Below, piece by piece: positions 11,596 to 23,275 of a DNA stretch of 34,275 bases. Each line of letters begins with the position of its first letter. Position 1 is the first letter of the stretch. The position numbers were made by a program, and so were the translations under genes. The stretch covers positions 10,923 through 45,197 of the forward strand of contig JBBBWG010031454.1 in NCBI GenBank assembly GCA_037176905.1, in the 5' to 3' direction. This DNA comes from Azolla pinnata (taxonomy: Eukaryota; Streptophyta; Polypodiopsida; Salviniales; Salviniaceae). The notes beneath the pieces were generated by a model, which was not told the origin of the DNA, searched no databases, and saw only the letters and a list, made by a program, of their open reading frames with translations.

Positions 11596-14500
11596 TCAAA
11601 ATCTAGATGCAATGGCAGCATCACCATTCTCTATGTCATTCCTCTGGTTCGCACGGAATGCCAAATAATCACTATAAGCACTTCTGACGCCTCGCAACTC
11701 ATCTTCAGGGATTCTAGCCCATTCAAGCATCTCCACCCACTGCTTCCACACATCGTCATCATCTCGTAGCAAGGTGACCATGTGAGGGAGCAAGACATGC
11801 TCCCAGAATTCCTCTTTCCTCTGCAGAATCGGCTCCGACATTTTCAGCCTCGGTGGATCTTCGAAGTTTTTGGCTCCCCTTGGAAGAGGGGAAGTTCGGA
11901 ACGGCGAGAACTCATTACCAGCCAGGAAAAGGCCTTGTGATGGGGCTAGTGGTACTATAGCACGGCATGACCTCGCGAGAGACATGGGTATTAGATCCGC
12001 TGGAAGCACTTCCCTCATCACGGCAATCGCAGTACCTATCATCTTTCTGATCTGCCAAAAAACAAATTCAGAAAGTACATTAGACAACAAAGACTATTTC
12101 ATGTGATCCTCTGTGAAGTTTTTTTTTTAATGAAGGCCCCAGTAGTGTGTTGTTCCACAAGTGAATGAAGCACAAAAAACAAAAACATGTATTAGAATTT
12201 AGCATTAACAAAAAGCAAAGGGCTGATGGTGTAAGAAAATAGATTTGGCATACTTTGAATATGGGCTCACATTAGAATTCATAACTATGCAAGTTCCTTT
12301 CCATAGATTTTCTTTTTTGTTGTTGTAAAATTCTGAGAAATAGGAAGAACAGAGCAGTCTACCAAAGAATTACACGCTCATTAGCCATTCCAGGTATCGT
12401 AGACATAAATAATGACACATTGTTGGATGCATTAGGCATGAGCATCAAATTCAAACAAATGCAAGCAGAAGAACAGGGCTGAAAAGTTAATAATACATAC
12501 AGAAAATGAATTTCTCTTTGGACACATACCTGATGAAGCATAAATGATTCTCCGTGAATGATCAGCCTCAGAAACTGCAAACCCTCGTGCATCTGCAGAT
12601 CCCCACACTTGAAGGAATAAACATTCCTAAAATGCGCACTGGAAATTTTATCAGCCCAATCAACCTCATAAAGCCATCTAAGCTTTGGAGGCCGAGACAC
12701 CAAGCTGTCGATTCTAACAGTATTTTCACGGCTAGATGTATTAGACAGTACTTCGCTTTCCTGTTCTACATCTATATCTTGACAATTGGACTCATCATTG
12801 CTGGAATCCTCCGACGTATCCTCCATTGGTCCCTTTGCTTCTTTTGAGCATTTTGAAAGCCCTGTCTTGCTCCGGTATTGAGATCGCATAGTGTAATTAT
12901 GATAAGGAAACCTCCCCTGCAAGAACTCAGAAAATCATATAGAATTCTAAATCCAAGGTACATGTGTCAATTTCAACGAAGAAGCGTGACAAAAAAGAGT
13001 GATCAACTAATGAATGTACTGCAATGGAACCTGACTAAGGAAAATTTTCCAGCAACTATCAGAGGCTATTTGCCCACACCTTCATAGCTAAATTAGGATG
13101 CACGTTAGCTTCTCGGTATGTGTATGGAAAAATTAGACTCTGTCTTGAGTCGATTCTAGATTCATGCATTTGCAAATTCGCACAAAACAGTGTAATCTTT
13201 GCCAGGTATCATAGGAGGTTAAGGATTATCCATAAGAAGCAGAAATACGAGGCAAAGAAATTATGCTGAGAGTATACCTCAAACAAAGACAGAATATCCT
13301 GAAAGCGAGTGATCTTCTGTCGTATTTCTTCATCGCTGCAATTGGGCGTGATGTCGATTGCTGTAGCAGGTAGAAGATAGTAGTATGTGCGGCTGCAACA
13401 TTCTCTTCTTGGATCAAAAGATCTACAAAATAACAAAACGGTAGGATGTTAGTACCATATCTAACTCTTATCAACTTAATATGGTGGCATTGTGATATTT
13501 AAGAAACAAAAAAAAAAGTTTTTCTCCCAAATCCCTAATCAGCTTCACATTATTAAAAGAAGATCTTTCAATCAATAAATGAATTTGCACACAAATGGTT
13601 CAATAACATAGATCCAAACTAAGTCGATCTTAAAGTTGAGTTGAGAAGAGAGACAACGTTCGAATAGTGTGATGAATACTGCATATTCACATCATTTTCA
13701 TAAAGGAAAAATACTATACCCCAAAACATGTGACAGCATCTAGGAACTCAGAAAATGAAGCCGACGCATCAATTTTTTTTTGTAGGGTTGTACATTAAAA
13801 GGTAAAAAATTCCCCACCCCAGTTCTCTTCGGCCTATGTTAGAATAGAGCAAAATGCCTAAAGCAAAATCATATTTGAGTTCACCAGAAAATAAAGATAT
13901 GTGAGGGCAAAAGATGGAAATAGGACAGATAAATGGGGTAAAGAAAAATTGTCAATTCATCACAAAAGATTTTCACAGTTAGCTAGCAGAGCTCTATATT
14001 TATCAATATCTATAGCAGTGTATGGACCCTGAAGATAGATCTAAACTTGCTGCAACCCGCTTTAATATTCTTTACAATGCAAAGGCAGAATTACAGAGGG
14101 CAACCAACTTGTTAACTGGAACAATGCCAAATACCCGTATGGTATTTGGAAGATATTGATTTACTCTTTCTGCATATTTAAGCCCATCCTGGTCACTTGC
14201 AGCAGTTTTCTGTTCAAACTCCATCTTAAAGGAAATAACAGTTGACAAAGAGTGGACCTGAGAATATAAACCATCAAAATATCAGCACTGCAAACCGAGT
14301 TATTTTTGGCAGAAAAGATACTCATAACATGAAATTTGACTGACTTATAAGCTTTTTTTATCCAATTCACTGAATACTAATAATGAACTTCTTCATGTAC
14401 ACTGTTGCACAGCCTCAAAATAAGTATTTTACATTACGAAACCCATGTTTCTAAAATGGAAGCAGGAAAAACAAACTCTAAAACTCCAAATTGGCTGCTT

Positions 14501-16931
14501 TCTTGGATCCTCATGCTGACTCAAAAAAAGGAAAATGAGTGCACGAATTCTTTTCAAGAAAATAACAGAAAACAAGTGCAGAAAATGAAACAAGAAGCCA
14601 GCATACGCTAAAAACCTCTAGGACTAGCTGCTTGAAAGTCAAGAGGAGCTACTGGCAACGACCTCCGCACTAGGACTACCTGTGTTAGAAATGACATTCC
14701 GACATGCATAATCCATCCATAATATGTTTTTCTATTCCAGGAAATTTTGCCACTACTGATGCGTGCACTACAATAACTAGACGACCAGTCTTTAGCCGAT
14801 AGAAAAAATACATGTCTGTAGACAGGGAAGATGAGAAACTCGATACCCCTTTATCTGTACGGCTACTGCGCATCCATTTTATCTTCTCAAGGGACCCCAA
14901 GTTACTTTCTAGGATGCCTCCAGCTTTAAATAATGCTGTCTCCAGCTCTTGTTCAATAGCTATATAAAAGCAAAGTAAAAGTGGTTGGTGAGCTATGCAT
15001 CATGCATTATAAATAAAAAATATCTCATGATGATTCTGAAGATTCTCAATATTTCCCCTTTTCTGGTAATATACAAGGATTCTCAGTATCTACTGACTCA
15101 GATTAGGTTAGTATGACCAAAAGTCCCCTGCCAATCAAAAACCTGCCCAGATAGAGAAGCATTATTCTTCATGCATCTAGACAGCGACATTGAGAAATGA
15201 GGAGGACCTCAGGAAATCTAGAAGATAAAGCTTGAAGATATATCTGACCAGATAAACAAGAAACGCAACTTAATATTGATCGTGCAACCTGCACAAAGGC
15301 AGCGTGTGCATGTGAATAAATATCTATTAAAGGATACGAGGGTTCTTGACCAGTCATCTTTTTGGGTTCGTGATCATTGACAGCCTTGATTTATGGAAAT
15401 TTGGTAGGACTGTACGAATCTGACATAGAGTACTGAGGCCCACGAATAGGATTCACAATCAAAGTTTTCATGGGTTCAAATGGAGAGAGATAAGTTACTA
15501 TAGAAATACGTATATCATACCATCATGTTCAGCTCAGTTTGATGATAGAACTTTTATCAAACCAGAAAAGATGTGAAAGCTAAGTCTTGTATTGTACAGG
15601 AATCTCACGAAAATATGCATGGGTAGGAGGTGGAAGTTAGCAAATTTGTTTAGACAAGCCTCCGCTTTGAAATCATAAAATGGGCATTATCTTCAGCCAA
15701 ATAAGAGTCCTAATGACATCTTCCGTTCTGATTTGTTGAGACTAGTCAATCTCATGCAGTTCACAGAGCAGAGGAGAATATACAAAGCAAATCAAATATG
15801 AAATCAAAATCTCATAAGGCATATGCATTGGTAACCCATATGCTAAACACATCATCAAATATTTTGATTAGTAATAGATGTTAAGACGGGAATGTGCTTA
15901 CTCTGCCCGGCTGCTGTTGTTCGCTGTATCTGAAGGCCTAATGAAACATAAAGTTCAATATTAGAAACTGGTGTTGCTCTGTATTACAAAAGAAAAGATC
16001 CAAACAAGCGCAGTCATAGCTCATATTTGGTCTTCTGAAGACAATAACCTAGCATTCAAATGAGATCTAACATAGAAAACGCCTTGCAACACGCAGTATC
16101 AAGGAGCTGGATAAATGAGCACAAAACAAACACTTTTGGCTCTTGAGCATGGAGATTTGGAGAGATAATTAGACTCAATTCTTGCGTGAATGAATGTTAA
16201 GGGCACTGCTTCGATGCCGGATCATCCCCGACTGTGGCCAAATTTCTAATCAAATCAATGGCTGGTGGATTTGGTAACTCCTGAAGCAATGGTTCCCAAT
16301 ATTGACATTTTACCTCCAAAAACACTGGTTAAATATGGAAATAATTATCGTTTGTATGCTGAAATACGACATTTGTTCTGATCACATGGGAAAAACAAAA
16401 GCCACTCAGAGACCTCTCTATCTAGTATGAGACAATGTTTCAGATCTTCTGAAGGAAAAACTTCATTATCTATCTTAGCCCACGACGACTAGCTTAACAA
16501 TGTAAACTGATAACTTAACGAAGGTCTACATATTTAGTTCTGTTTGTGGTGGGCTTTTATTCTCGAATACAAGACAGCATTTTAACATGCAATCCCCAGT
16601 TCGAGCGCACAGGCAATTTAGCCTAGGTTAATGTATCGATTTCTCATTCATGCAAAATTACATCATTCCAGGATAGCGCAATGGAAAGGAGAATGACGGG
16701 AATACCTCTATAGTGGGTGCCAACATAACCGACCCACATGGCCACCTTCCTTTTGATGGTCTTCTTGCTAGATTCGGGCAATGTATCGCATTCGATGGCA
16801 CGAGGGTGTCTGGTTGCAAAAGACATAGAGGCAATTCTCCTCTTGCAGGCAAAACCATCATCGTCAGCACTCCACGCCTTTCTCTGCCGCCACGCCCGCA
16901 AACAACAACGCCGAGGGGCAAAGAAAGCCAT
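11596..16931 (-). CDS. tRNA pseudouridine synthase, TruA/PUS1 family
   Basis: Stand-alone enzyme that converts uridine to pseudouridine in tRNA. Seven exons join in frame (5' to 3'): 16931-16706, 15937-15902, 14959-14847, 14257-14109, 13422-13278, 12916-12530, 12051-11596; total 503 aa. The fold starts with VGYVGTHYRG (about 67-76). The catalytic loop SSRTDKGVHS carries the expected nucleophile Asp123. FDPRREC and the TYYYLLP strand lie at about 177-193, HNYT at about 229-232, and SFMLHQIRKMIGTA at about 347-360, the C-terminal signature of the family. Residues 1-40 are rich in Arg and Ala (MAFFAPRRCCLRAWRQR), suggesting a mitochondrial or plastid transit peptide; translation from Met36 would omit it. 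A Ser/Asp/Glu-rich insert at about 240-300 is probably disordered. Exon 4 ends at an unusual donor (AA|GTTGGT). The motif set resembles a plant PUS1-like clade, but tRNA position cannot be read from sequence. Confidence 0.93.
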
Positions 16932-18229
16932 TGATTCTTGCCTCCAAGCATGGTCCACTCCTGTGCAGAAAAACCACGGGTGAAAAAAAAAGAGAGAAAA
17001 AAAACTTGAGGGAAGAAAAAGAAACAGGAGGAATAGAATAGAATTGAAGCCACAAAACAAAAACCAAACAAAACCAAACAAAACAAAGAAGAAGGAGAGG
17101 AGCAGGGAAGTTCTTCCAAAGGAATCCCCCTTGGATCTTTCATCCTGGGCATTGTCTGCGCGTACCGGGCTGAGCATCGGATGCAGAGGAGATGCGTGTT
17201 TTGTGAAGGGATTTGTAGATTCGTTCACCCATAGCTCACCTCGAAGGAAGGCGAGCTGAAAATCCATGGCCAAAGAATGGCTACCTCTGCTCCACCATCG
17301 CCACCACCATCATCACCAAACGCAACAACAACCGGCTCTTGTGATCAAAATCCCTTTTCCTGGCTTTTCATTCCACCTTGACATTCATTCATTCAGATTC
17401 ATTCAGATTAGCTTCATTCAGATTAGCTGCAAGACGACGAATGCATCGGAATCGTGGGCATCGGGATCAAAACCGAAGCGAAAATCGCATCTTTCTGATC
17501 CGAGCCTCGATGCATCGACGATGGATCCACAAACTCTCTGGGCATGCATGTATGGGCCACTGTTGGCAAACCCTCGAACAAAGCAGAAGTGACAAAACTA
17601 TTGACGATGAAGCAGTAATGGAGACAATCGAATGGATCGAGGGTGCTTAACCACACCAGCCACCCCTGAGAGAAGGACCGAAGACAAATCTAAAATACAA
17701 ATCAATGTCCCACACCATTGAATATTACCTTGGATCAATCATACCTCCAAGGTTGACATGTTTAGGAAGGATCAATCATATCCAACGACCATATGGGTTT
17801 GTCCCAATCTCAGGATAAACATGTTTTCCCACTTATCTTACCCCTAAACCATCGAAATTAACCCCTGGAAGTTGGTTCCTCGAGGTTATAACTTATGCCC
17901 ATGACAAAGCCATTTTGGGTACCCAGCGAGGTCCGACGGTCGACATCATCTTCATTTTGCTCGGGAAGCTGCCACGAGCCTCGTGAACTGCAGAGAGCTC
18001 TCTCAAAACTCTTCGCGGACACCGGTCTACGAGCTAGTGCAGATGATGTTTCAAGCTATTTTGTTTTCACTTTGTAGCCTCCTGAACTGCCTTCAACAGA
18101 CATCTGATGTTTGTTTTTCCAGACTTCGGCAGAAAATATGAGGGGCTATTTGTGTAGTTTCCCAAAGGTACAGGGGGCATTTCTGTAAATTCCCAAAACC
18201 TCTTCCGTCTGTCTGAGAGACGAGAGAAC
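16932..18229. other. Divergent intergenic region, synthase/remorin
   Basis: The pseudouridine synthase reads left and the remorin gene reads right, so this region should hold both promoters. It has A-rich runs at about 16980-17080 (T-rich on the synthase strand) and a short tandem ATTCAGATTAGCTTC-type repeat near 17380-17430. A 108-codon plus-strand frame from 17266 is His/Gln-rich with no family resemblance and is not called as a gene. Confidence 0.4.
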
Positions 18230-18238
18230 TCAGAGAGA

Positions 18239-18277
<39 letters not shown>

Positions 18278-18496
18278 TGGAGCTCGCGAGCTCCGAGCCC
18301 TTTCTGCTGCTGCTTTTACGTGGGCAGATCTCATGGGCGATGGCGAGAAGCCTTCATTGCTTGCACGAGCGGGGGCGGAAGAAAAAGGAAAAGAAACCAC
18401 GGTTGCAGTTTCGATTACTTCTTCACATGCCGCACACAGTTAAAACGCTCCATTGCTGCTCGTGATCCCCATTCCACAGACCCCGCTTCGTTCCAG
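18230..18496 (+). promoter_or_regulatory. Probable 5' leader of the remorin gene with (GA)n tract
   Basis: An uninterrupted GA run at about 18242-18271 is flanked by AACTCAGAGAG repeats. A GC-richer segment follows, ending in a good donor, TTCCAG|GTTTGC, at 18496/18497. ATGs at 18277, 18333 and 18340 open only short frames that stop before or past the donor without family resemblance. I read this as a non-coding first exon whose intron leads to the remorin coding exons. GA tracts bind BBR/BPC factors in plants; that link is inference. Confidence 0.4.
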
Positions 18497-18579
18497 GTTT
18501 GCATCCTTACCTGTCCCTTCACGTATACGCGCATTGTTTCTCCACTGAAAATTCTCCGAGCTCTCTCCCGTTTTTATGA

Positions 18580-18790
18580 GCATACCATACACATATATGC
18601 ACCGGCCTTTGACAATGTACATGTGTATGCTTAGATGCTAAGTCGGATCATGGATGCTCGTGCATAGGCTCACATGTTTCTCTCAATGCCCTTTTTATTC
18701 GCATTCATGCATACATGCGTACATAGATACGTACATTCATGCATACACGGATGCATATGTACATGCAGTCACAATATATATACCTGGTAT
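18580..18790. repeat. Degenerate CATACATA/TGCA simple-sequence region
   Basis: Repeated ATGCATACATGCGTACATAG-like phrases and CATATGTACATG steps form an imperfect alternating purine-pyrimidine stretch. It falls in what is probably the first intron of the remorin gene. Confidence 0.6.
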
Positions 18791-19165
18791 CCAGATGTGG
18801 TCGATGCAGAAGCAGCTAACTACCAAGTTTAGGTATGATTGAGTGGCTTGTAGAATTTCATTTGTTTGGCTTGATGCCCATTTGTTTGGTTCGATGCTCA
18901 TCTATTTGCATATATAGGTGCTCTTTGCTGGCATTTTATGTCTGGAAAGATGCATACTGCATCATGTGATAGCAAGACAATCTGTAATACTGATGCCTGG
19001 TATCATGTGCAGGATCATTCAAGCACAGCCTATGCCGTTTACAGTACCTATGGAGGCGATGATACGATGTTGTTGCAAGCATGTTCCATTTCTCTATAAG
19101 AAGTAATAGCCTGGTTAAGACTATATGTACCAACCTTCCAAGCCTCCTCCAAGATTAGATGAAGG

Positions 19166-21399
19166 ATGACAAGAACTCCGAGCTGTAATTCAATACTCAC
19201 GTCACTAACTCTATCCACCAAGTGGGAAAATGCTGAAAAATGGTTATATTGCCACCATGCTTACAACATCAAGAGTCCGAATGCCAACCATGAAAGGCAT
19301 AGTGCTTCTACTACCAAAAAGCCTCAATCACCTTATGCCTCAAACAATTCGTGCCAATCTGTTCACTTAGAATTGTTCCCAGATTCAAGCCCTTCTGGTT
19401 CGGCATCAAGTCATAATGAATCAAAATCTATAGGTAAACATTATAGCATTGCTTATTTGGGTGAAAAATGCTAAAGGTCTGCTGGTTCATTAGTAGTACA
19501 CTCACGTTTGTGAGTAATTAGATGTATATGAATGTGCCAATATAAGAAATACAAGCAATGTCCTATTTACTGCAATAAGTGTATTGATGTGTTAGCGATA
19601 AGAAGTACAAGGTTGCGTGTCAGTTGTTAGGGTATATGGTTTTGTAATGATTAGCCATATGAAATATGGCACGAAATTGAGTGCAAAAATGATTTGCCTT
19701 ATTTTATATACATATTATAGTTAAATCCGACAACGGTATTGTTGATCAAGAGGAGCACTTGCCGATAAAAGGGTGGCGAGGTTTGACAAAAGATGCATCA
19801 ACGGAGGTGTCCCCCTCGGCATCCAAAAGGGATATGGGTACTCAAATGACCCCAGACTCAAGTCCATGTTCCTCTCCCATTAAGAACAGCTCACCCCCAC
19901 GCCATAACACCCCAGTAAAGAAAAGGCGAAATACCAATGTAAGAAAGAAGGATATCATTTGTGGTAATACTTATGGTATTTCAATAATCAAGGATAGAGA
20001 TCATCTCAACCATGTGGAGACTTTAGAAGAGTGCCACATGTCTAAGCTAACCCTTATCAATAACCTACCTCGTGGAAGCACAATATCTTTGCAATCCTCC
20101 GATGCAGAAAGCCCCGTACATAGCTCAGAAAACGTAGCTATGGATGAGAGTTGTTGTGCAGCGAATGATGGCAAAAACATTGTGGGTTCATTTACTCTCT
20201 TGGAGAGCCGGACGGCTGCTTGGGAGGATGCGGAACGAGCAAAATGCAATGCTGAGTAAGTTGAAAAGTCCTCTTTCTTCTCATCGATAGTGAAGTGTGT
20301 AGTTTACTTCTCTTTAGAAGAAGGAAAGGTCCATATCTTAGCATGGTAAGCTTGTATAATGCTCAAGAAGGATGGCGATAAGCTGTTTAAACTCCAGGAA
20401 TCGTTAATTATGTATTGCTTGTCATTCAGTTTGAGAAAGAGATTGAGCAAAGGACGTCTCTTTTGGTGTTTCTATCTTATCATGAAAACTTTCACGTCGC
20501 TTCATTGTCTGGATTGTAATGTATTTTTTGTTCTTCGGCAATCCACCTAGCAAATAAGAAATGCGATGACTAATGCGTTGTGACTTCAATTCATTAGGTT
20601 TTTATTTTTGAAAGCTCCGAGTGTTTCATGCAACTGGATTTGGTTGGTTGATTGTTGACTTTTTTTATTTTATCAGGTTCAAACGAGAACGAGCTCGAAT
20701 CGAGGCGTGGGAAAACCTCCAAAGGGCAAGAGCAGAGGCAGAGTTAAAGAGGGTAGAGGTAAAATGGGCTGATTTGGAAACCAATCCTGTAAATAAAAAT
20801 TGGAGACATGAAGCAAAGTGGGAAATGTACTCGAATGTGCATGATTGAACAGCCGAATTCGTAACTAGGAGCAAGAATCAACGAAAATCATCGAATGGAA
20901 ACCACCGTCATTCTCAGTCAAATAATGGAAACAAATCTTGAACCTGCATCAATTCCAGAGCAATAAATCTGTTCATGGATGAATCTAGAAACAAGTTAGC
21001 AACCAATAAATGCATGAAACACCAGCCAAACTAATCTATATGTGTGGAACATCAATCGGTTTGCTTATGAAAATGAGAGAAGAGCGACATATTGGTTTCT
21101 TGAAATGATTCAATTTCTTCCGATTTCTTCTCTGACAACTTTGGCTTGCTTCACAGGTGAAGTTGGAGAAGCAGAGGGCAAAAGCCATGGAGAAAGCGGC
21201 GAGGAAGATAACAAGCTCGCAGGGCCGTGCAGAGAAGATGAGGGCTGCAGCCGAATCGAAGCAATCCCACCAAATGAGCAAGCTGAAGAGGTCAAAGACA
21301 CCAGATATGCACCATGTGTTGCTTCCATGCAATTGCTTTTGCAGATGGCTATGGGGTCATGGAGAGGTCTCTCCTCAGTCTTCTTCCAGACAACCATGA
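19166..21399 (+). CDS. Remorin family protein
   Basis: Plant-specific plasma-membrane nanodomain protein. Four exons join in frame: 19166-19433, 19721-20255, 20677-20758 and 21157-21399 (375 aa). The N-terminal part has the KWENAEKWL motif seen in long remorins, then a Ser/Pro-rich disordered stretch with RDMGTQMTPDSSP, also typical. The conserved remorin C region begins at AAWEDAERAK, continues through FKRERARIEAWENLQRARAE across two junctions, and forms a charged coiled coil through KLEKQRAKAMEKAARKI. The tail contains the Cys-rich CNCFCRWLWG, matching the C-terminal anchor that holds remorins to the membrane, probably with S-acylation. The start is uncertain. The ATG at 19166 follows an in-frame TGA at 19160, so either translation begins here or an upstream coding exon joins just after that stop. 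Borders of the last three introns are consensus GT-AG. Confidence 0.86.
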
Positions 21400-22140
21400 G
21401 TAGTGAAATACTTGGATTTGTAAGATGCGTAATCCGGTAGCTTTGAATGCATAGCATCCATACTGACGTCTACCATCATGCGTCAGTCGAACTGCAGTTC
21501 TCTGATCTTGTTGTTCTAATCAGGAGAGACTTATCGTAGAGTGCATGGTTCAATCCCTTACGTGGTCTTTGTTAGCAACAAAATGGACCACGATCTCGAT
21601 GCAATAATATAGACGATCATTTCGTTCCAATTGTATTGTTGTCATCGGTAGTCTGTCGGAACAAAGAACTGACGTAAATGTCGGCACTGTATCGTTTAGG
21701 GTATTATTATACCCCTAAAACCCATAAACCTTGTCCTAAGGATCTTTACTACAAATAGTGGCAGGGCTTTCCGGTGGTAAAATATCATCTGCAAAACACG
21801 TAACGCTTTCCCTCCTCCCCCCCCCATTGGAAGATTCGAACGATCTTTTTTTGATGCCATGTTAACTTTACTGAAGCTGTAGACCAGAGCTCTGAAGATT
21901 TGTACGTTGTTTTTGCGCCTCCTCGTGAATATTCTCAGATGCATGATACTTGCATAAAAAGCGTTACGTAAGTAAGTACTTGGCATATGTAGGATATGGA
22001 TGGTTAAACCTTCTCTTCAAAAAACCACAGAAAGACACTTGGTCGATTCGGCTCAGTACGAGGGCAGCATCAGCTGCTTCCCAGCTTTCCATGCCCACAT
22101 CTGTTTCTACCTCAACTGATTGCTGATCGAAACATGATAA
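21400..22140. other. Remorin 3' flank and intergenic
   Basis: Downstream of the remorin stop. AT-rich sequence with a short C-rich patch near 21812. A minus-strand open frame at 21696-21986 has no domain resemblance. No RNA gene was seen. Confidence 0.4.
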
Positions 22141-22425
22141 GGCGATCGATCGTTGAACGATTGTCGATCGATCAAGCCAACGCTCGGGACGTGATAAGGC
22201 ACGACTTTTTTTTTTTTGTTTTTTGTTTTTTTTTTCTTTTGCGGCCCCCAGTTCTTCTAACTCGGTCGATTGTTCGTCGAAACACGATCAGATGAAAATC
22301 GTCGAACGATTCGTCGAAACGCGATCCGATAACATTCGTCGAACAGCTAATTACTTCCAGCTCGATCCCGATTGTTCGTCGAAACACGATCTGGTAAAAA
22401 TCGTCGAAACAGTGATCGATCGACT
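22141..22425. repeat. CGTCGAA motif cluster with GATCGATCG inverted repeat
   Basis: GATCGATCG at 22144-22152 and CGATCGATC at 22165-22173 form a perfect inverted repeat with a 12-nt loop. From about 22270 to 22415 the heptamer CGTCGAA occurs six times. The phrase TTGTTCGTCGAAACACGATC occurs twice, near 22270 and 22373, each followed by a close copy of AAAATCGTCGAA. A T-rich tract (22205-22240) lies between the hairpin and the cluster. Position is just upstream of the aspartic protease gene. Confidence 0.75.
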
Positions 22426-22720
22426 AGAATTTAGGACAGAGTTTCTTCTCGAAGCATCGTGGCCATGGCCATGGCCATGTGTTGGGATGTGACCGAGTCT
22501 TTCAAGGAAGTCCTCAAGGTCAAAGACAAAATGAAGACAGAGGCCCACACAGAGAACACCTGTCACAGGTTCCACTCCGCGTGGACTCTGATCCACAGCT
22601 CCCGTCTTCAGGAAATTCTATTTAGAACCCACCTCGGGGAGGAGTAGAAGAAGGTGGAGGAGGAGGTGGAGGAGGAAAAGAAGAAGACAAGCAGCAGCAG
22701 TAGTAGCAGAAACATATTGA
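22426..22720 (+). promoter_or_regulatory. Upstream region / possible 5' UTR of the aspartic protease
   Basis: It contains an ATGGCC triplication near 22458-22480 that opens a 62-codon frame (stop at 22645-22647) with no known domain, then a purine-rich GGAGGAGG/AAGAAGA stretch to about 22700. If transcribed with the protease gene, the small frame would be an upstream ORF. Confidence 0.3.
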
Positions 22721-23214
22721 ATGCTACAAACTGCTGCTTCAGACAACAAATTGAAAGCTCCAATGGTGATGCACCGGCTGCTGGTTTTGAAGCTCCTTGT
22801 GATCTTCGTTTCCTTCTTCACACTCCACATCAGACCTGGGTACACCATGAATCCCGATGGGTTCCTTACCCTCGGAATGGAGATCTCGCATAGGTTTCCA
22901 TTGAAAGTGCAAGGTATGTTCCTGAGCTATGGGATTGGGACCGATTCTGGATCAAACAAAGGAGATGAAGCTCGGAGGATTCCCCCCCTGAACCACGAAG
23001 AACATTCTAGAACGAAGGATTTGCACGGATTTCTGCATATGCAAGATCGACGCCGGCTCGCCGGGAGCAATGGCACCCAGCAGGTGCTCGCGTTTTCGTC
23101 AGGAAATGAAACGATGGACTACGGAGAGTTCTTTGGCTGGTGAGATTGTTTTACCCTCTGCTTGTTGTTTCTTGAGAGAAAGGAATTGGCATGCATGGTG
23201 GATGATGATGGACA

Positions 23215-23275
<61 letters not shown>

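Noticed and set aside
16864..17273. Long minus-strand extension upstream of the synthase start, very Phe-rich
   Set aside because: The frame has no ATG in good context until 16931, and the Phe/Leu/Ser run comes from an A-rich stretch on the plus strand. I treat it as 5' UTR.
17266..17650. Plus-strand His/Gln-rich frames
   Set aside because: No domain, driven by CAC/CAA runs, and located in the divergent promoter region.
18277..18634. Short frames as the remorin N-terminus
   Set aside because: The ATG frames stop early, the frame crossing the donor lacks an ATG start, and none resembles a remorin N-terminus.
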